Below are positions 22,630-33,719 of a stretch of 64,000 nt of DNA, in pieces. The stretch's first letter is position 1; each line of letters opens with the position of its first letter. Source of the stretch: Saxidomus purpurata. Its lineage: Eukaryota > Mollusca > Bivalvia > Venerida > Veneridae. The stretch spans positions 434,001-498,000 of the forward strand of contig JAFMSR010000034.1 of assembly GCA_022818135.1 (NCBI GenBank), written 5' to 3'. The translations under genes were made by a program, and so were the position numbers. The notes beneath the pieces were generated by a model. That model was not told the DNA's origin. It saw only the letters and a program-made list of their open reading frames with translations, and did not search any database.

Positions 22630-23221
22630 AAAACATACACCGAACCGCAAAATAAACGCAACAGTTGGGAACACACATATAATTTGAAAATAATCAATTC
22701 AAATGATAAATAACGAGTTTATTTCATTTTATTGGTACCTTACCTACATACTGTGTAAATTTCATTAAAATATAACAACAGATAACCCGGATTTCATAAT
22801 GTCAAAGTTCATTACCCACAAGTTCAATTTTCACACATTGTCAATATCTCGTGTATCTCGTGTATCCCGACAGCCTGATTTCGCAAATTATCCGGAAGTC
22901 GTGGCATTGCAAAATACAATTTATGTCAGCTAAATATATTTTGGGGTGTTTTTTAATTGTAAAATCGTAACTGGTCAAGAAATTATCGATTTTTAAAAAA
23001 TAATTTACTTAATTTCAACGCGCACGTGCAAAACGTGCTTTTTGTATTAATGTGCCAGTCAGGTGTCACGGTACGATGATTTCAATAAATTTTAGTGGCA
23101 TAGTAATATTTTACATGTATAAATAATATTCAAATACGTTTGCGTCAGTAAAATATAATTACGGCGGACATATTCAAAAAAGAAATGTGTTGCGTTTATT
23201 TTGTGGTTCGGTGTAGGTTTT
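22630..23221. mobile_element. 592-bp element with 34-bp terminal inverted repeats
   Basis: Arms at 22630-22663 and 23188-23221 are inverted copies differing at two positions (core caaaataaacgcaaca / tgttgcgtttattttg). The interior is AT-rich and non-coding. No target duplication is obvious. It lies ~540 bp upstream of the THAP-DDE start and could be a MITE. Confidence 0.65.
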
Positions 23222-23346
23222 GGGAATAATTGTGCAAATCGCATGCCATAGCGACATACATCAAAGCTAAAGTCAAAGTTTCAGATGGCATTAAATTTCA
23301 GTTATTTGCTCTTTTGGGTGATGGAAAGAATACCGATGGAAAAAGG

Positions 23347-23636
23347 TGTTTTGTACAGATATACCAGATCTTTTTTTTTCGACCGGCCGATGGCCACTTT
23401 TCAAAAAAGTTGTTGTAAACCAAAAAAATAAAAAAGGAGTGGCCTTATCTCATCTTTATATAAAAATCTAGTAATTTTTGTTAATGTTCCACATGCAAAT
23501 TCTAAAATTAAGAAAGGGAGGTAATAGAAATACATAACTTACAACGTTTACAAATAGCAAATGTCTTAAATTTAACAAATTATCTTAAGTTTAACGGATA
23601 TTATTGGCAATAAAAACAAAATAATTTAAGGGAATT
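23347..23636 (+). repeat. 290-bp direct repeat, copy 1
   Basis: Nearly identical (one mismatch seen, cactttt/cacgttt) to 24090-24379, offset 743 bp. It contains tttttttttcgaccggccga near its left side. It directly abuts a LINE fragment at 23637. Confidence 0.9.
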
Positions 23637-23639
23637 GAA

Positions 23640-23922
23640 AAGTTTTAGAACCGAATATTTTCGACTATTGTTGTACCATTTGGTGAAAAGGCAATACAAA
23701 ATATGTACAAAAAATAAATAAATTGCAAAAACGCATAGCAAAACTTATTTTAAATCGACCTGTTAAATCCCATTCTTCAGATTTAATAAAGGAATTGCAT
23801 TGGTTGTCTTTTTCGGACAGGTGCAAATACCACACTGCGCAAATAAGTTATGTTTTGAATGATTATGATTCATAATATGCCTTTTATGTAACCTTCTTAA
23901 AATAAAGTTATTATTATTATTA

Positions 23923-23989
<67 letters not shown>

Positions 23990-23992
23990 AAT
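23640..23992 (+). pseudogene. LINE RT C-terminal fragment with (ATT)n tail
   Basis: Plus-strand coding with two stops contains FDYCCTIW, then KINKLQKRIAKLIL and ELHWLSFSDRCKYHTAQ. This is the usual C-terminus of Jockey/CR1/L2-type LINE ORF2, after the reverse transcriptase. It is followed by a (ATT)n tail at about 23908-23990. Only the last ~85 codons of the element remain. Confidence 0.6.
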
Positions 23993-24089
23993 ACAAATAA
24001 CGTCGTCAACGTAAATTAACAAATCTGTGTTTCTTTTTACTGAAAAAATGCATTAAAATGATTTACTACGAAATAAAATACATAGGAGC

Positions 24090-24378
24090 TGTTTTGTACA
24101 GATATACCAGATCTTTTTTTTTCGACCGGCCGATGGCCACGTTTCAAAAAAGTTGTTGTAAACCAAAAAAATAAAAAAGGAGTGGCCTTATCTCATCTTT
24201 ATATAAAAATCTAGTAATTTTTGTTAATGTTCCACATGCAAATTCTAAAATTAAGAAAGGGAGGTAATAGAAATACATAACTTACAACGTTTACAAATAG
24301 CAAATGTCTTAAATTTAACAAATTATCTTAAGTTTAACGGATATTATTGGCAATAAAAACAAAATAATTTAAGGGAAT

Positions 24379-24379
<1 letters not shown>
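24090..24379 (+). repeat. 290-bp direct repeat, copy 2
   Basis: Copy of 23347-23636. It ends exactly where a (TAA)n run begins (24380), at the 3' side of the minus-strand LINE. Confidence 0.9.
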
Positions 24380-24423
<44 letters not shown>

Positions 24424-26083
24424 TTTTGCACCATATATTGATTAAATCAAGATTCATTTGCAGTTTAGTTTGAATTTCTGATATCTGGAAATTAGACTCA
24501 TACAACGTTGAGCCATCTGCATACAGATCTATATTTAGATCTTGACAACTTAATGTCATATCATTGATGTATATCAAAAATAATAAGGGACCTAGTATTG
24601 AGCCCTGTGGCACCCCAGATTGTATTTGTAGAGAATCCGAATGCACATTTCCCACTTTAACAATTTGACTTCTGTTTGATAAATAAGACGTAAATAATTT
24701 CAATGAACGCCCAGAAAAATGATACAATTTCAATTTGTATAATAAGATTTCATGATCTACTAAATCAAATGCCTTTCGAAGATCCAAAAACACAGTTCCA
24801 ATTAGTTTACCACAATCTACATCTTTCAGTTATGTATCTATCAATCTAGTAAGTGCAGTGTTGCAAGAATGATTTTTCTGAAAACCTGATTGGGTTTTAT
24901 GAATTACATTAGTGCTTTGAAAGAAGGAATGGATTTTCGTTGCAATGTATCGCTCAAATAGCTTAGAAATTGTTGGCAAAATTGAGATGGGACGATAATT
25001 ATCAGCTAGTTCCCTGTTACCAGATTTAAAAATAGGCAAAATTCTAGCCGTTTTTAAAATGTCGGGAAAAACTCCAGATGAAATACTACTGTTTATAATA
25101 GAAGCTATGTATGGAGTAATAACGTCACCACAGCTTTTTAAAATTTTCGGACCTATTCCGTCAAGTCCAGTTGATTTGTGTACTTCTAACTTATCAATAA
25201 TGTGTCGCACATCAAGGGGTGTTATATAATCAATATCAAATTGATGTTTGCCTAGTTTCTGATTTAATTCGTCTTTAAATGCCCCGAAATTTGTGCTTGA
25301 AAATGTTGTTTTAGATATTATATGAGAGATATTTGTGAAGTGTTTGTTTAATTCATTAACAATGTTTAAACTTCCGGTAATCTCGCTGCTATTAACTGTT
25401 ATCCGTTTTGGTAAATCAATTGTTTAACTTTTATCTAAATTTGACATGTTTTTCAAATTTTTCCACAAATAGGTAGGGTCTTTCTAGTCCCGAATGGCAT
25501 TGTTAAAGAATTGACGTTTACTTTTTTTAATAAGCGCTGTTACTTTGTTTCTCAGAAACTTATATTGGTCAATGTTACCGATTTTGTGTTGTTTGTCTTT
25601 GTCATGTATAATAGATTTTATTTCCTCATTAAACCAGTCCGGCTGGTGCTCACGTTTAATACGTTTTTCTTTAATAGGGGCATGTTTATGCAGTACATTG
25701 TTCAATATATTGTAAAATGAGTTTAATGCATCGTTTGGATCTGCAATGCTCTCTATATACTCGAGACTTGAATGCAACAGATCATTTTGAAAAATCTGTT
25801 CATTAAAATTTTTAAATGACTTGTATTGAATCACATTGTGACACATTTTTGATGATGTTTTACTAGAAACTAATATTGTGACAGAAGTTAAATAGTGATC
25901 ACTAACGGTTAAATGTGAAACTACTGCATCATTGATGCTATCCAAATTATTTGTATAGATGTGATCGATTATTTTCGAGCTATTTTTAGAAACTCTGGTT
26001 GGGCTTTCAATCAACTGCAGAAGGCCAAAATTTGATACCAGATCAGCCCATTTTGAATTATAGCGTCGCCCAATCCGGTTCAC
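24380..26083 (-). pseudogene. LINE ORF2 fragment: endonuclease C-terminus and reverse transcriptase
   Basis: From 26083 the minus strand encodes the end of an APE-type endonuclease (PTRVSKNSSKIIDHIYTN, then VSDHYL with the catalytic SDH), a basic linker (EHQPDWFNEEIK) and the RT. RT motifs in order are KSTGLDGIGPKILK, NYRPISILPTISKLFERY, FLDLRKAFDLVDH and SGVPQGSILGPLLFLIYIND. The catalytic box reads YADGST instead of YADD. A stop lies near 24832. The sequence breaks off just after the catalytic box and runs into (TTA)n (24380-24423), which creates a poly-tyrosine tail. It is a Jockey/CR1-group element, truncated at both ends. Confidence 0.8.
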
Positions 26084-26229
26084 GCGTGGAATATATATTG
26101 ATTGAATAAATAAAAAGAGGTCTTAGTCTGTTCTTACAAGCTGAGATCAAAATAAATCAATCTTGGTATCGAAGGAGGGCTCACTCAGTATTGTCAAAAT
26201 TGATTCTTGCTAGATGGACCAAGTCTCCT

Positions 26230-26661
26230 TGTAAATAGGGGAGGATATACTTTCCTAAGCAAGTCTAGGTATTTGAGCAAGTCTAGCATGGAGCGCAGCA
26301 AGTCCAAGAAAACGAAGCAAGTCTAAGAAGTGCAGAAAGTCCAAGAAGTGCAGCAAGTCCAAGGAGTGCAGCAAGTCAAAGAAAACGAAACAAGTCTAAG
26401 ATGTGCAGCAAGTCCAAGGAGTGCAGCAAGTCAAAAAGTGCTTCAAGTCCCAGTAGCGCAACAAGTCCAATTAGCGCAGAAAGTCCAAGTGCGGCAGCAA
26501 GTCCAAGTAACGCAGCAAGTCCGAGGAGTGTAGCAAGTCTAATAAGTGCGGCAAGTTCAACCTGCGCAACAGGTACAGCAAGCATAGCTGGTCCAGCTTT
26601 TACCAAGTCTAACTATAACATTGTCACCTCATAAGATAATCCCCCTAAGATAACGTTGACA
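26230..26661 (+). mobile_element. Probable 5' LTR of the Gypsy element
   Basis: The 3' boundary is placed at ...gttgaca (26661), two bases before the primer-binding site. The 5' boundary is uncertain; tgtaaatagggg at 26230 is one candidate. Most of it is an 18-bp minisatellite. No second LTR is seen downstream in the window. Confidence 0.45.
26263..26580 (+). repeat. 18-bp minisatellite inside the LTR/leader
   Basis: About 17 imperfect units of the type gtgcagcaagtccaagga. Several frames stay open through it and give serine/lysine- or leucine/alanine-rich hexapeptide repeats, which are by-products. Confidence 0.85.
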
Positions 26662-26663
26662 AT

Positions 26664-26681
26664 TGGGGGCTTGTCCGGGAT
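26664..26681 (+). promoter_or_regulatory. Primer-binding site, tRNA-Pro type
   Basis: tgggggcttgtccgggat matches the complement of the 3' end of tRNA-Pro at 17 of 18 positions (the proline site used by gammaretroviruses has C where this has the T in cTtg). It would prime minus-strand DNA synthesis and fixes the 3' end of the LTR. Confidence 0.75.
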
Positions 26682-26779
26682 TTCTACAAGGGAGGTTTCG
26701 TTAGACAGTTGGAAAGTATGTATTATCAAGAGTGTCTCAGTTGAGGAGAAAGACTTGGTCTAGCCGGTCAAGATTTGGC

Positions 26780-27530
26780 GATATTCGTAGAGAAGAAAGA
26801 AACAGTTTATCGAAAGGGAGGAGAGAGTGCGGCAAAGCAAAGATGAAATGCAGTTCCAATTACAGCTTAAACAGAGAGAGGAAGAACTCGAAAAACTAGA
26901 GAAATCTGATGATATGGATGCATATATCGAACGTTTTGAGAGGTACGCGAGAAGCCAGAATTGGAGCGAAGACTCTTTGGCTGTAAGTCTTAGTTCTCTT
27001 CTGACGGGCAAAGGGCTTGAAGTATAAACCAGTACCCGAAGAAGCAAGCAACTGCAAAGCCCTGAAGATAGCGGTACTATAATGATACCAGCTCACCGAA
27101 GAAGGTTTCCGAATGAAGTTCAGAACAAGTAAGCCGGATACAGGGGAAACTGTTCTTCAATACATAGCAAAACTTAGAAGGTACTTCGTAAGATGGATTG
27201 AAATGTCCAAAGTAGAAGACACATATGAAGCGTTATGTGACTTAATGGTACGAGAACAATTCATTAAAAGCTGTTCAACAGATTTGGAGTTGTTTTTGAA
27301 GGGACGAGCACCCCGATCGATAGAGGAAGTCACGTGAATTGCCGAGCAGTACTCGGAAGCACAAGCCTTTATGGAGTCCTCATCCGAGTAGAATATTACG
27401 GGGACTAGACCAGTACCACCGTCAAAGGAAGCTGTTGATAGGAAAAGCCTTAAGACGTGCTTCATATGTGATAAGCCTGACCACCATGCTAAAGATTGTA
27501 AAAGGAAATTTGCCAGTGGGTCAGCAATAA
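26780..27530 (+). pseudogene. Gypsy gag with SCAN-like capsid and zinc knuckle, frameshifted
   Basis: The first segment (26827-27027) has a charged coil then DAYIERFERYARSQNW and LSSLLTGKGLEV. The second (27113-27337) has GETVLQYIAKLRRYFVRW and VREQFIKSC, then LFLKGRAPRSIEE. These are the alpha-helical SCAN-like capsid core of Gmr1-type Gypsy gag, the ancestor of vertebrate SCAN domains (family knowledge). A CCHC knuckle, CFICDKPDHHAKDC, follows at about 27456. Frame changes occur near 27026 and 27337. Confidence 0.65.
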
Positions 27531-27639
27531 GACCATACACCGACAGAAAAGTGTATGCAGTCTGTGCAAACGCCGAGATAGAGGGAGGACCTATCCAAGA
27601 GTGTACAGAAAACAGGCAGCTAAAATTGGCGAATTGAGA

Positions 27640-28070
27640 CTCGTTCCCAGTTTTTTCTTAAAGGATGCACCATAGAGATGTTAGGAGGAGACCGAAACCT
27701 AGACATACAGATGGGACTTGTTGGGCCAAAAAAAGTTAAAGTACTTAGAGACACTGGATGTGAATAAGCTGCTGTACGAAAAGAATTGGTCAAAGACGAA
27801 CAGTTTCTAGAGAAACAGATAGTGATGATAAAGATTGATGGTCAAGCCAAGGTAGTACCAACAGGGAGGATATATGTGAATAAACCCTACTTCACAGGCG
27901 AACTAAAAGCCATGGTTCCAAAGTCGTCAATTTGTGATTTAATTCTGGGAAATAACCCTGGTGTGCTGGACAAACCTGACCAACGGTGGACGGGAAGACA
28001 TGCTCAAAAGACGATGGCAGCCGTTATGACGAGAAGTCAACGAGCAAAAGCGGAGCAACCACTGAATTGT
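27640..28070 (+). pseudogene. Gypsy aspartic protease region, broken
   Basis: KVLRDTGCE (about 27740) carries the catalytic DTG triad, followed by a stop. Then a 95-codon frame with IYVNKPYFTGELKAM and CDLILGNNPGV holds the second half of a retropepsin fold (the ILG-type flap-end motif), then the linker VMTRSQRAKAEQ. It would cleave the Gag-Pol polyprotein. Confidence 0.65.
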
Positions 28071-29075
28071 TAAATGAACCGGTACCTTCTTGTGATAAAG
28101 AGATCACTGTTGATTCCCTGAAGAAAGTTCAGAAGGAAGATACATCCTTTGACAAACTCTGGAGTTTTGCAAAAGGAGAGCAGTTGAAAGAGACAAAGTG
28201 TGGTGCTTCATACAAATTCACAGTTCGAAAAGGGGTGTTATACAGAGCCTTTCTCAGAGACAAAAGATTGAATGATCAAGAAACACTGCAGATAGTTGTA
28301 CCGACACCATTTCGGAAAAGGGTATTAGAACTAGCTCACGAATCCATAATGGGTGGACATTTGTCATCAAAGGAGACGGAGGCAGAATCATAACTCGCTT
28401 TTATTGGCCAGGAGTATGCAGTGTTGTTGGACGATTTTGCCGTTCGTGTGATGTATGCCAACGAACTATTTCAAAAGGCAGGGTGAAGAGAGTTCCTCTG
28501 CGAACAATGCCAATCGTTGACGAACCATTCTTCAGAGTAGCTGCAGACATTATAGGGCCGATTGTACCAGTGTCCGACGCCGGTAATAGATATATCCTGA
28601 CCATGGTTGACTACGCGACGAGATGCCCTGAGGTTCTTGCTTTACCGAAGATAGATACTGAAAGAATAGTAGAAACAATGCTAAGTATATTTGCAAGAGT
28701 TGGATTTCCTAGTGAAATACTTAGTGATAGAGGTAGTCAGTTTACCTCCGACCTTATGAAGGAAGTAAGTCGACTGATATCTGTCAAACAATTGTTTACG
28801 GCGCCATATAACCCAAGATGTAATAGACTGTGCGAGCGTATAAACGGAGTAATGAAAGACATGCATAAGAAGATGTGCCAAGAGAGACCAAAAGATTGGG
28901 ACATATACGTACCAGCTATCTGTTCGCTTACCGGGAAGTTCCCCAATCCACTACGGGATTTTCACCGTTTAAGCTTTTAAACGACAGAACAGTACGAGGC
29001 CCTTTGCAAATGTTACAGGAATTATGGACAGAAGAGAAGGTACCAGAAACACATTGCAATAAGGAGAGTAAATGC
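28060..29075 (+). pseudogene. Gypsy integrase directly after protease (Gmr1-type order)
   Basis: A ~60-residue spacer (VQKEDTSFDKLW, KGVLYRAFLRD) leads into the zinc-binding HHCC domain (LELAHESIMGGHL; CRSCDVCQRT). The catalytic core has D in VAADIIGPIVP, D in EILSDRGSQFTSD and E in RLCERINGVMKD. It continues in another frame with FAYREVPQSTTGFSPFKLL. Frameshifts occur near 28393 and 28920. There is no RT/RNase H between protease and integrase, the domain order of Gmr1-like Ty3/Gypsy elements where RT follows integrase (family knowledge). RT is absent here. Confidence 0.72.
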
Positions 29076-29285
29076 GGGTTTCTTACAACCATGCAGAAAG
29101 AGGACGACTCCTTTAGCAAGCTATGCAGTTTGATAAATGGTGAAAAGAAAATTTGCGCAACAAAAGATTCTACATGTAAACGAAGACCGCCGGAATGTTT
29201 ACCATCATGTGCAGGTATCATCAAAGCTATTGTAGAGAGACAAGTTGGGCGACCAATGTCATCATCAGAGGTCTAGTACATCCGA
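29076..29285 (+). pseudogene. Second pre-integrase fragment
   Basis: In frame with the end of the integrase, MQKEDDSFSKLCSLINGEKK and ending VERQVGRPMSSSEV recall the spacer and zinc-domain start at 28115-28375 (MQKED/VQKED pattern). It looks like a diverged partial duplicate joined where RT should begin. Confidence 0.4.
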
Positions 29286-29937
29286 ATTGGTAGCAGCAGA
29301 ATGAGTTATTCTTGATAAATAGTTAAGAAAATCAAGTATTTCTTTGAAAAACTGTCAAATGAACTTAAACGTATCAAATTGGTTCAATGTATAGAATGCC
29401 TATCAACAACATTTCTGATAATAGTTTGATGAGCTGAAATATCACATATATCGAGCTCATTACAAAGAATTGAGTCTGGATTACCGGAATATGCATACTG
29501 CGAATGTGTATCACCTTGAAATTTGAAATTGTAGGATGTATGAAAGTTATCAGAATCGTTATAATGTTTGTTCGAAGTGATTATTTCAAATACAATTCTA
29601 ATATGCCTATGGTGTATTTCTATAGTCAATTCGAGTGCTTTAATATGATTAAAGCACTCAGAAAAGAAGGCGGAGTTTCGGACATGGAAGTAGCTCCTTC
29701 CGACTTTTCTAATTTACTCCCGCGGAGCAAATAAGATACAGAAATAGAAATAATATCTGTATAAACAAATCAGTCTCATGAAATAGTTGTGTTTAAGAAC
29801 CGAAATATTATTTTTGATTGCGTCAAGTAAGCCTTAGAATACCATCTCCTTGTTTTCCTTTAAAAAGGTTAAGAAAATTCAGGATTAACGTCATACAATG
29901 TTTTGATTCCGAGAGACAAAACAATGAATGAAAACGT

Positions 29938-29959
29938 TGACGTCATCACACTGACGTCA
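29938..29959 (+). promoter_or_regulatory. Two perfect CRE palindromes
   Basis: TGACGTCA at 29938-29945 and 29952-29959, 14 bp apart. CREB/ATF proteins bind this motif. No nearby gene is identified, and the surrounding attaacgtc/aacgttgtac blocks suggest a small palindromic repeat. Confidence 0.35.
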
Positions 29960-30271
29960 TTACTCCACGTTAAAACGTTGTACAGTTCAGATTAACGGTT
30001 CGCTTTTAATCGATTGTCTGCTTTGATAGGTTCTGAATCTGACGTCTTCTGCATAATGTCATAGTCGGGTATTTTTTTACATTTTATGTATTAGATGATT
30101 AAACTAAAATAAGTTTATATAATATAGTTATTAATGATATCTTGACTGGTTGCCCGAATAGGGGAGTGAATTCCAACAGCCACTATTTATGCTATTTTAC
30201 ACATTACCGCCGAACTGAAAAAAGGTCCGTAGTAGTAACGATAGTTTTCACAAATTCGGCTTTTAACAATC

Positions 30272-30441
30272 GAAATAATCTATGGCTTGGAGTGCTTTAT
30301 CGAAATTGAAGCATTTCCCGTCGGTAATGTGCCTGCGTAATAATTCACTCGGGCTTCGCCCTCGTCAATTATTCCGCCAGGCATATCACCTCCGGGGAAT
30401 GCTTAAATTTCGATAAAGCACTCCAAGCCATAGATTATTTC
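30272..30441. repeat. Long fold-back element (170 bp)
   Basis: Outer arms gaaataatctatggcttgga / tccaagccatagattatttc and continuing agtgctttatcgaaatt are near-perfect. The pairing goes on inward (aataattcac / caattatt) to a GC-rich loop, actcgggcttcgccctcg. Confidence 0.9.
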
Positions 30442-31486
30442 TTAATTAATATGATTACAATCAGAGCATAACAAATTTAAAGTGTTTGTCGGCAAGAACC
30501 TAGTACTTTTATTATTACTATATGGCCTGGGGCGGAAACTGTCTGTTATGCAATTGTACAATGTTCCATGTTTTCAGCATTTTTCACCGTATTTCGCGCA
30601 TAACACACAAGAAGTTTCATTCTATCCATATATCTCGCACCGCCAACAGTCATGTGTGTGATGATTGTTCATCTGGCAGAATTTGCACAATTTCCCGTGA
30701 TAAAAAAGACCACTGATCCACTCTCCTGTGTCAGTTATTCGAGTATTAGTGTTTTGGTAACTAAGTTGACATAGGTCTAAGTAATAGAGACACATTAAGT
30801 ATGAACAACAGTTAAACATCAAGACCACAGTCACATGAATTTGGACATCACTTGATCTGTGCCTGAAAATTTACTATAAATGCTGATAGTGTGTCCAGGA
30901 TGTTTTTAAAAGCTTAAAAATGGATCCGTTATGGCACGTATAAAGTACAGCCATGATTTTATTTGGCTTTGAAAAAGATCTTTGAATTGATGGAAAATGT
31001 TGCTATCTTCATTTTAATACTAGAAAGGCATACACGGGCCTACTTCTAGTTAGAACATATTACGTTGCCTCTATTGCCATGTCAGTTTAGTGCTAGTCGT
31101 ATAGATTTTTACACAAATAGATGATAAGTAATGCAACGCTATCAAAGTACTCTTAAGCAGGTGACTGATGTCAGAGAAATAACGCTTGAAAACAGACAAA
31201 CTTGTACATAAAACACAGTATATGAAGCATTGCCCAAATACGGATTGCTAACTTATTCACCATGTTCATATTCAACTTATTTCCGATAAGCAGATACTCA
31301 ACAACATCACTACGAATCCTAGCTCAATGGCAAGGAAGTACAAGTGTCGTATAATATCCCTACTGCATTCAACACCCTCCTTACTACAGTTCATCCTTGA
31401 ATTATTGTGAGTGTATGGCTATGAGGCGTTACACCAAAATATGTGAGCTGCAATATTTGGCGCCAAATGTAACAATGAAAAATTCT

Positions 31487-31556
31487 TTGCCCCGAGCAGG
31501 ATTCGAACTTTGGAATTTCAGTTCTTTAAGCGGACACTCTACCATGCCGCCTAAAA
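31487..31556 (-). mobile_element. tRNA-like SINE head
   Basis: In reverse complement, ggcatggtagagtgtcc (box A) and gttcgaatcctgctcgg (box B) are correctly spaced. The acceptor-like ends (ggcggc/ggggc) do not match an intact tRNA. Confidence 0.5.
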
Positions 31557-31639
31557 TGCCAGCGCAATGGTTAGGATATATACAAATACTAGTCTGCATG
31601 ACCGCTCCTGTACATAATGTATCACTGTTTCCTGGAGGG

Positions 31640-32565
31640 TCATTGTGTCGCCCTTTCGGAGAAAAGGCGATACATAGGGATCGCTTTGTCCGTCCGTCTG
31701 TCCGTCGGTCCGTCACATAAACTTAACGCTGACTATAACTTTGCCATTTCTTAAGATTTCTTCATCAAACTTTACATTGTATTGCTTATGACAAAAGGGT
31801 CGTGATGCCGCCAAATTTTATAGGTCAAGGTCATATTTGACAGAGTTATGCCCCTTTTTGTACTTGGATTTTGTCGTGAAAACTTAACGTTGGCTACAAC
31901 TTTGCCATTTCATAAGTTTTGTTCATCAAACTTTCAAGTTGCATTGCTTATGACAAAAGGGTTGTGATACCGCCAAATATTGTAGGTCAAGGTCATATTT
32001 GACAGAGTTATGCCCCTTTTTGTACTTAGTTTTTGTCACGAAATCTTAACGTTGGCTATAACTTTGCCATTTCTTAAGATTTCTTCATTAACATTTCATT
32101 GAAAATGACAAAAGGGTCATTATGACGCCAAATTTTGTAGGTCAGGGTCATATTTGACAGAGTAATGCCCCTTTTTGAAATTTATTTTGACTATAACTTT
32201 GCCATTTCATAAGATTTCTTCATTTTGTTTTCAGATTGTATTGCTTATGACAAAAGGGTTGTGATGCAGCCAAATTTTGTAGTTCAATTTCATATTGACA
32301 GAGTAATGCCCCTTTTTGTACTTAGATTTTGTCATGTAAACTTAACGTGGGCTATTACTTTGCCATTTCTTAAGATTTCTTCATCAAACTTTCAAATTGC
32401 ATTGTTTATGACAAAAGAGTCGTTATGACGCCAAATTTTGTAGGTCAGGGTCGTACTTAACATAGTTATGCCTCTTTTTGTACTTAGATTTTGTTATAAA
32501 AGTATTGGCTATTCTGACAAGAGGGCAACACAAGTGTTCTACTGAACACCCATCTCGTTTTTCAC
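31640..32565 (+). repeat. Element with (gtcc)n run and five ~160-bp tandem units
   Basis: It starts with a degenerate tccgtccgtctgtccgtc run (31687-31716), followed by five units marked by tatgacaaaagggt at about 31790, 31951, 32107, 32246 and 32406 and by ttaacgttggctataact. It ends in ggcaacacaagtgttctact. The layout parallels 48.8-50.2 kb. Confidence 0.8.
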
Positions 32566-32639
32566 ATAATTATGGCTATTTCTGAAAAAAAACGCTTATA
32601 GAATAAGGTAAACAAATGCAAATACTAAATAGCACCATA

Positions 32640-33710
32640 TAAAAGCATGTGTAAAATGAAGCGCTAAGGTCCATAGTATACAAATATAACATAGATCTTC
32701 AATTTTCCTCCCTTCTCTTGGAATACTGTTACATTTTTAAATGAACAAGTTTCATTCTCGGTCGACCTTAATAACAAAAAAAACATTTTTCTGTAAAACT
32801 ATTGGTCAAAATTAAGGGTCGGACCACTGTCGCAACTTTTAATACTATAAAATATTACAGAAAAACTGTTCCAAAAGCTTGTTAAATTAAAAAAAGAAAC
32901 GCCGTTTCAAGCTCTTTTCAGAGTAAACTTAACCCGATTCACACCCATCAAACATATCATTACAAAAATATCATATTTGAACATTTGAGCCAAGGTCTAA
33001 ACTTTAAAGAAATATACAGATCTTTAAGTATCTTCCCTTCTCTAGGCAAAATCCCAGTTTTCTAGATGGTAAAGTTTTGTTTCAGCCAACTAACAATTGG
33101 TTAATTGTTTTTTCCTTCAAAAACTTTTGTCAAAATTAGGGACCGGACCCCTATTGTAAATAGAAAGACTATAAAAATGTACCAAATATTCGGTCTAAAG
33201 AGCTTGTTTTATCCTGATATGACATATTACGCTTATTTTTATGTCGAATTTTCCTACTCCGTTTCGCCGAGGTAAAACATAATATGAAAGTTGAAAAATT
33301 ATCATAAAATCTTTAAAAATAAACGTCTTTTTTCTGAATTTTGCTTGAAAGTGTCTTATTGTTATACAAGTTAGTAGAAACAAAATAGATAAAATATTCA
33401 TTTTCAGTTAAGAAATTATATCTCCATTGCCCTGCGAAATATCTTAATTTCGCCGAGGTAGAACACAAAATAAAATTATTAAATCTTTAGAAATACACTT
33501 TTCTTTCTGAAAGTTGGCGTGAAAATGTTTATTGTTATACAAATGAGTAGGAACATTTCAAGCAAAGTAAACGACTTATATCCACATTTCGTCCATTTCA
33601 AGTAAATTTTCGCCCACAAACTTCATTTCGGCGACGTAGAACGCATTGTGATAGATGAAAATTTATCATAAAATATTTAAAAATGAAATATATATGTTCG
33701 TACCGGAAGA
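32640..33710 (+). repeat. Imperfect direct repeats
   Basis: Two ~320-bp units (about 32690 and 33010: agatcttcaattttcctccc / agatctttaagtatcttccc; gtcaaaattaagggtcgga / gtcaaaattagggaccgga). Then three units of 175-190 bp marked by atttcgccgaggt at 33262, 33451 and 33626. AT-rich and non-coding. Confidence 0.55.
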
Positions 33711-33719
33711 GGAAAGGGC

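Noticed and set aside
23763..23996. Poly-Asn minus-strand ORF
   Set aside because: Product of the (ATT)n tail of a LINE fragment.
23637..26083. Twin-priming inversion of a single LINE
   Set aside because: The plus 3' fragment has its tail facing the minus fragment, so the inverted part is on the wrong side for twin priming.
26330..26634. Overlapping Ser/Lys and Leu/Ala repeat ORFs
   Set aside because: Open only because the 18-bp minisatellite unit lacks stops; it lies in the LTR/leader upstream of the primer-binding site.
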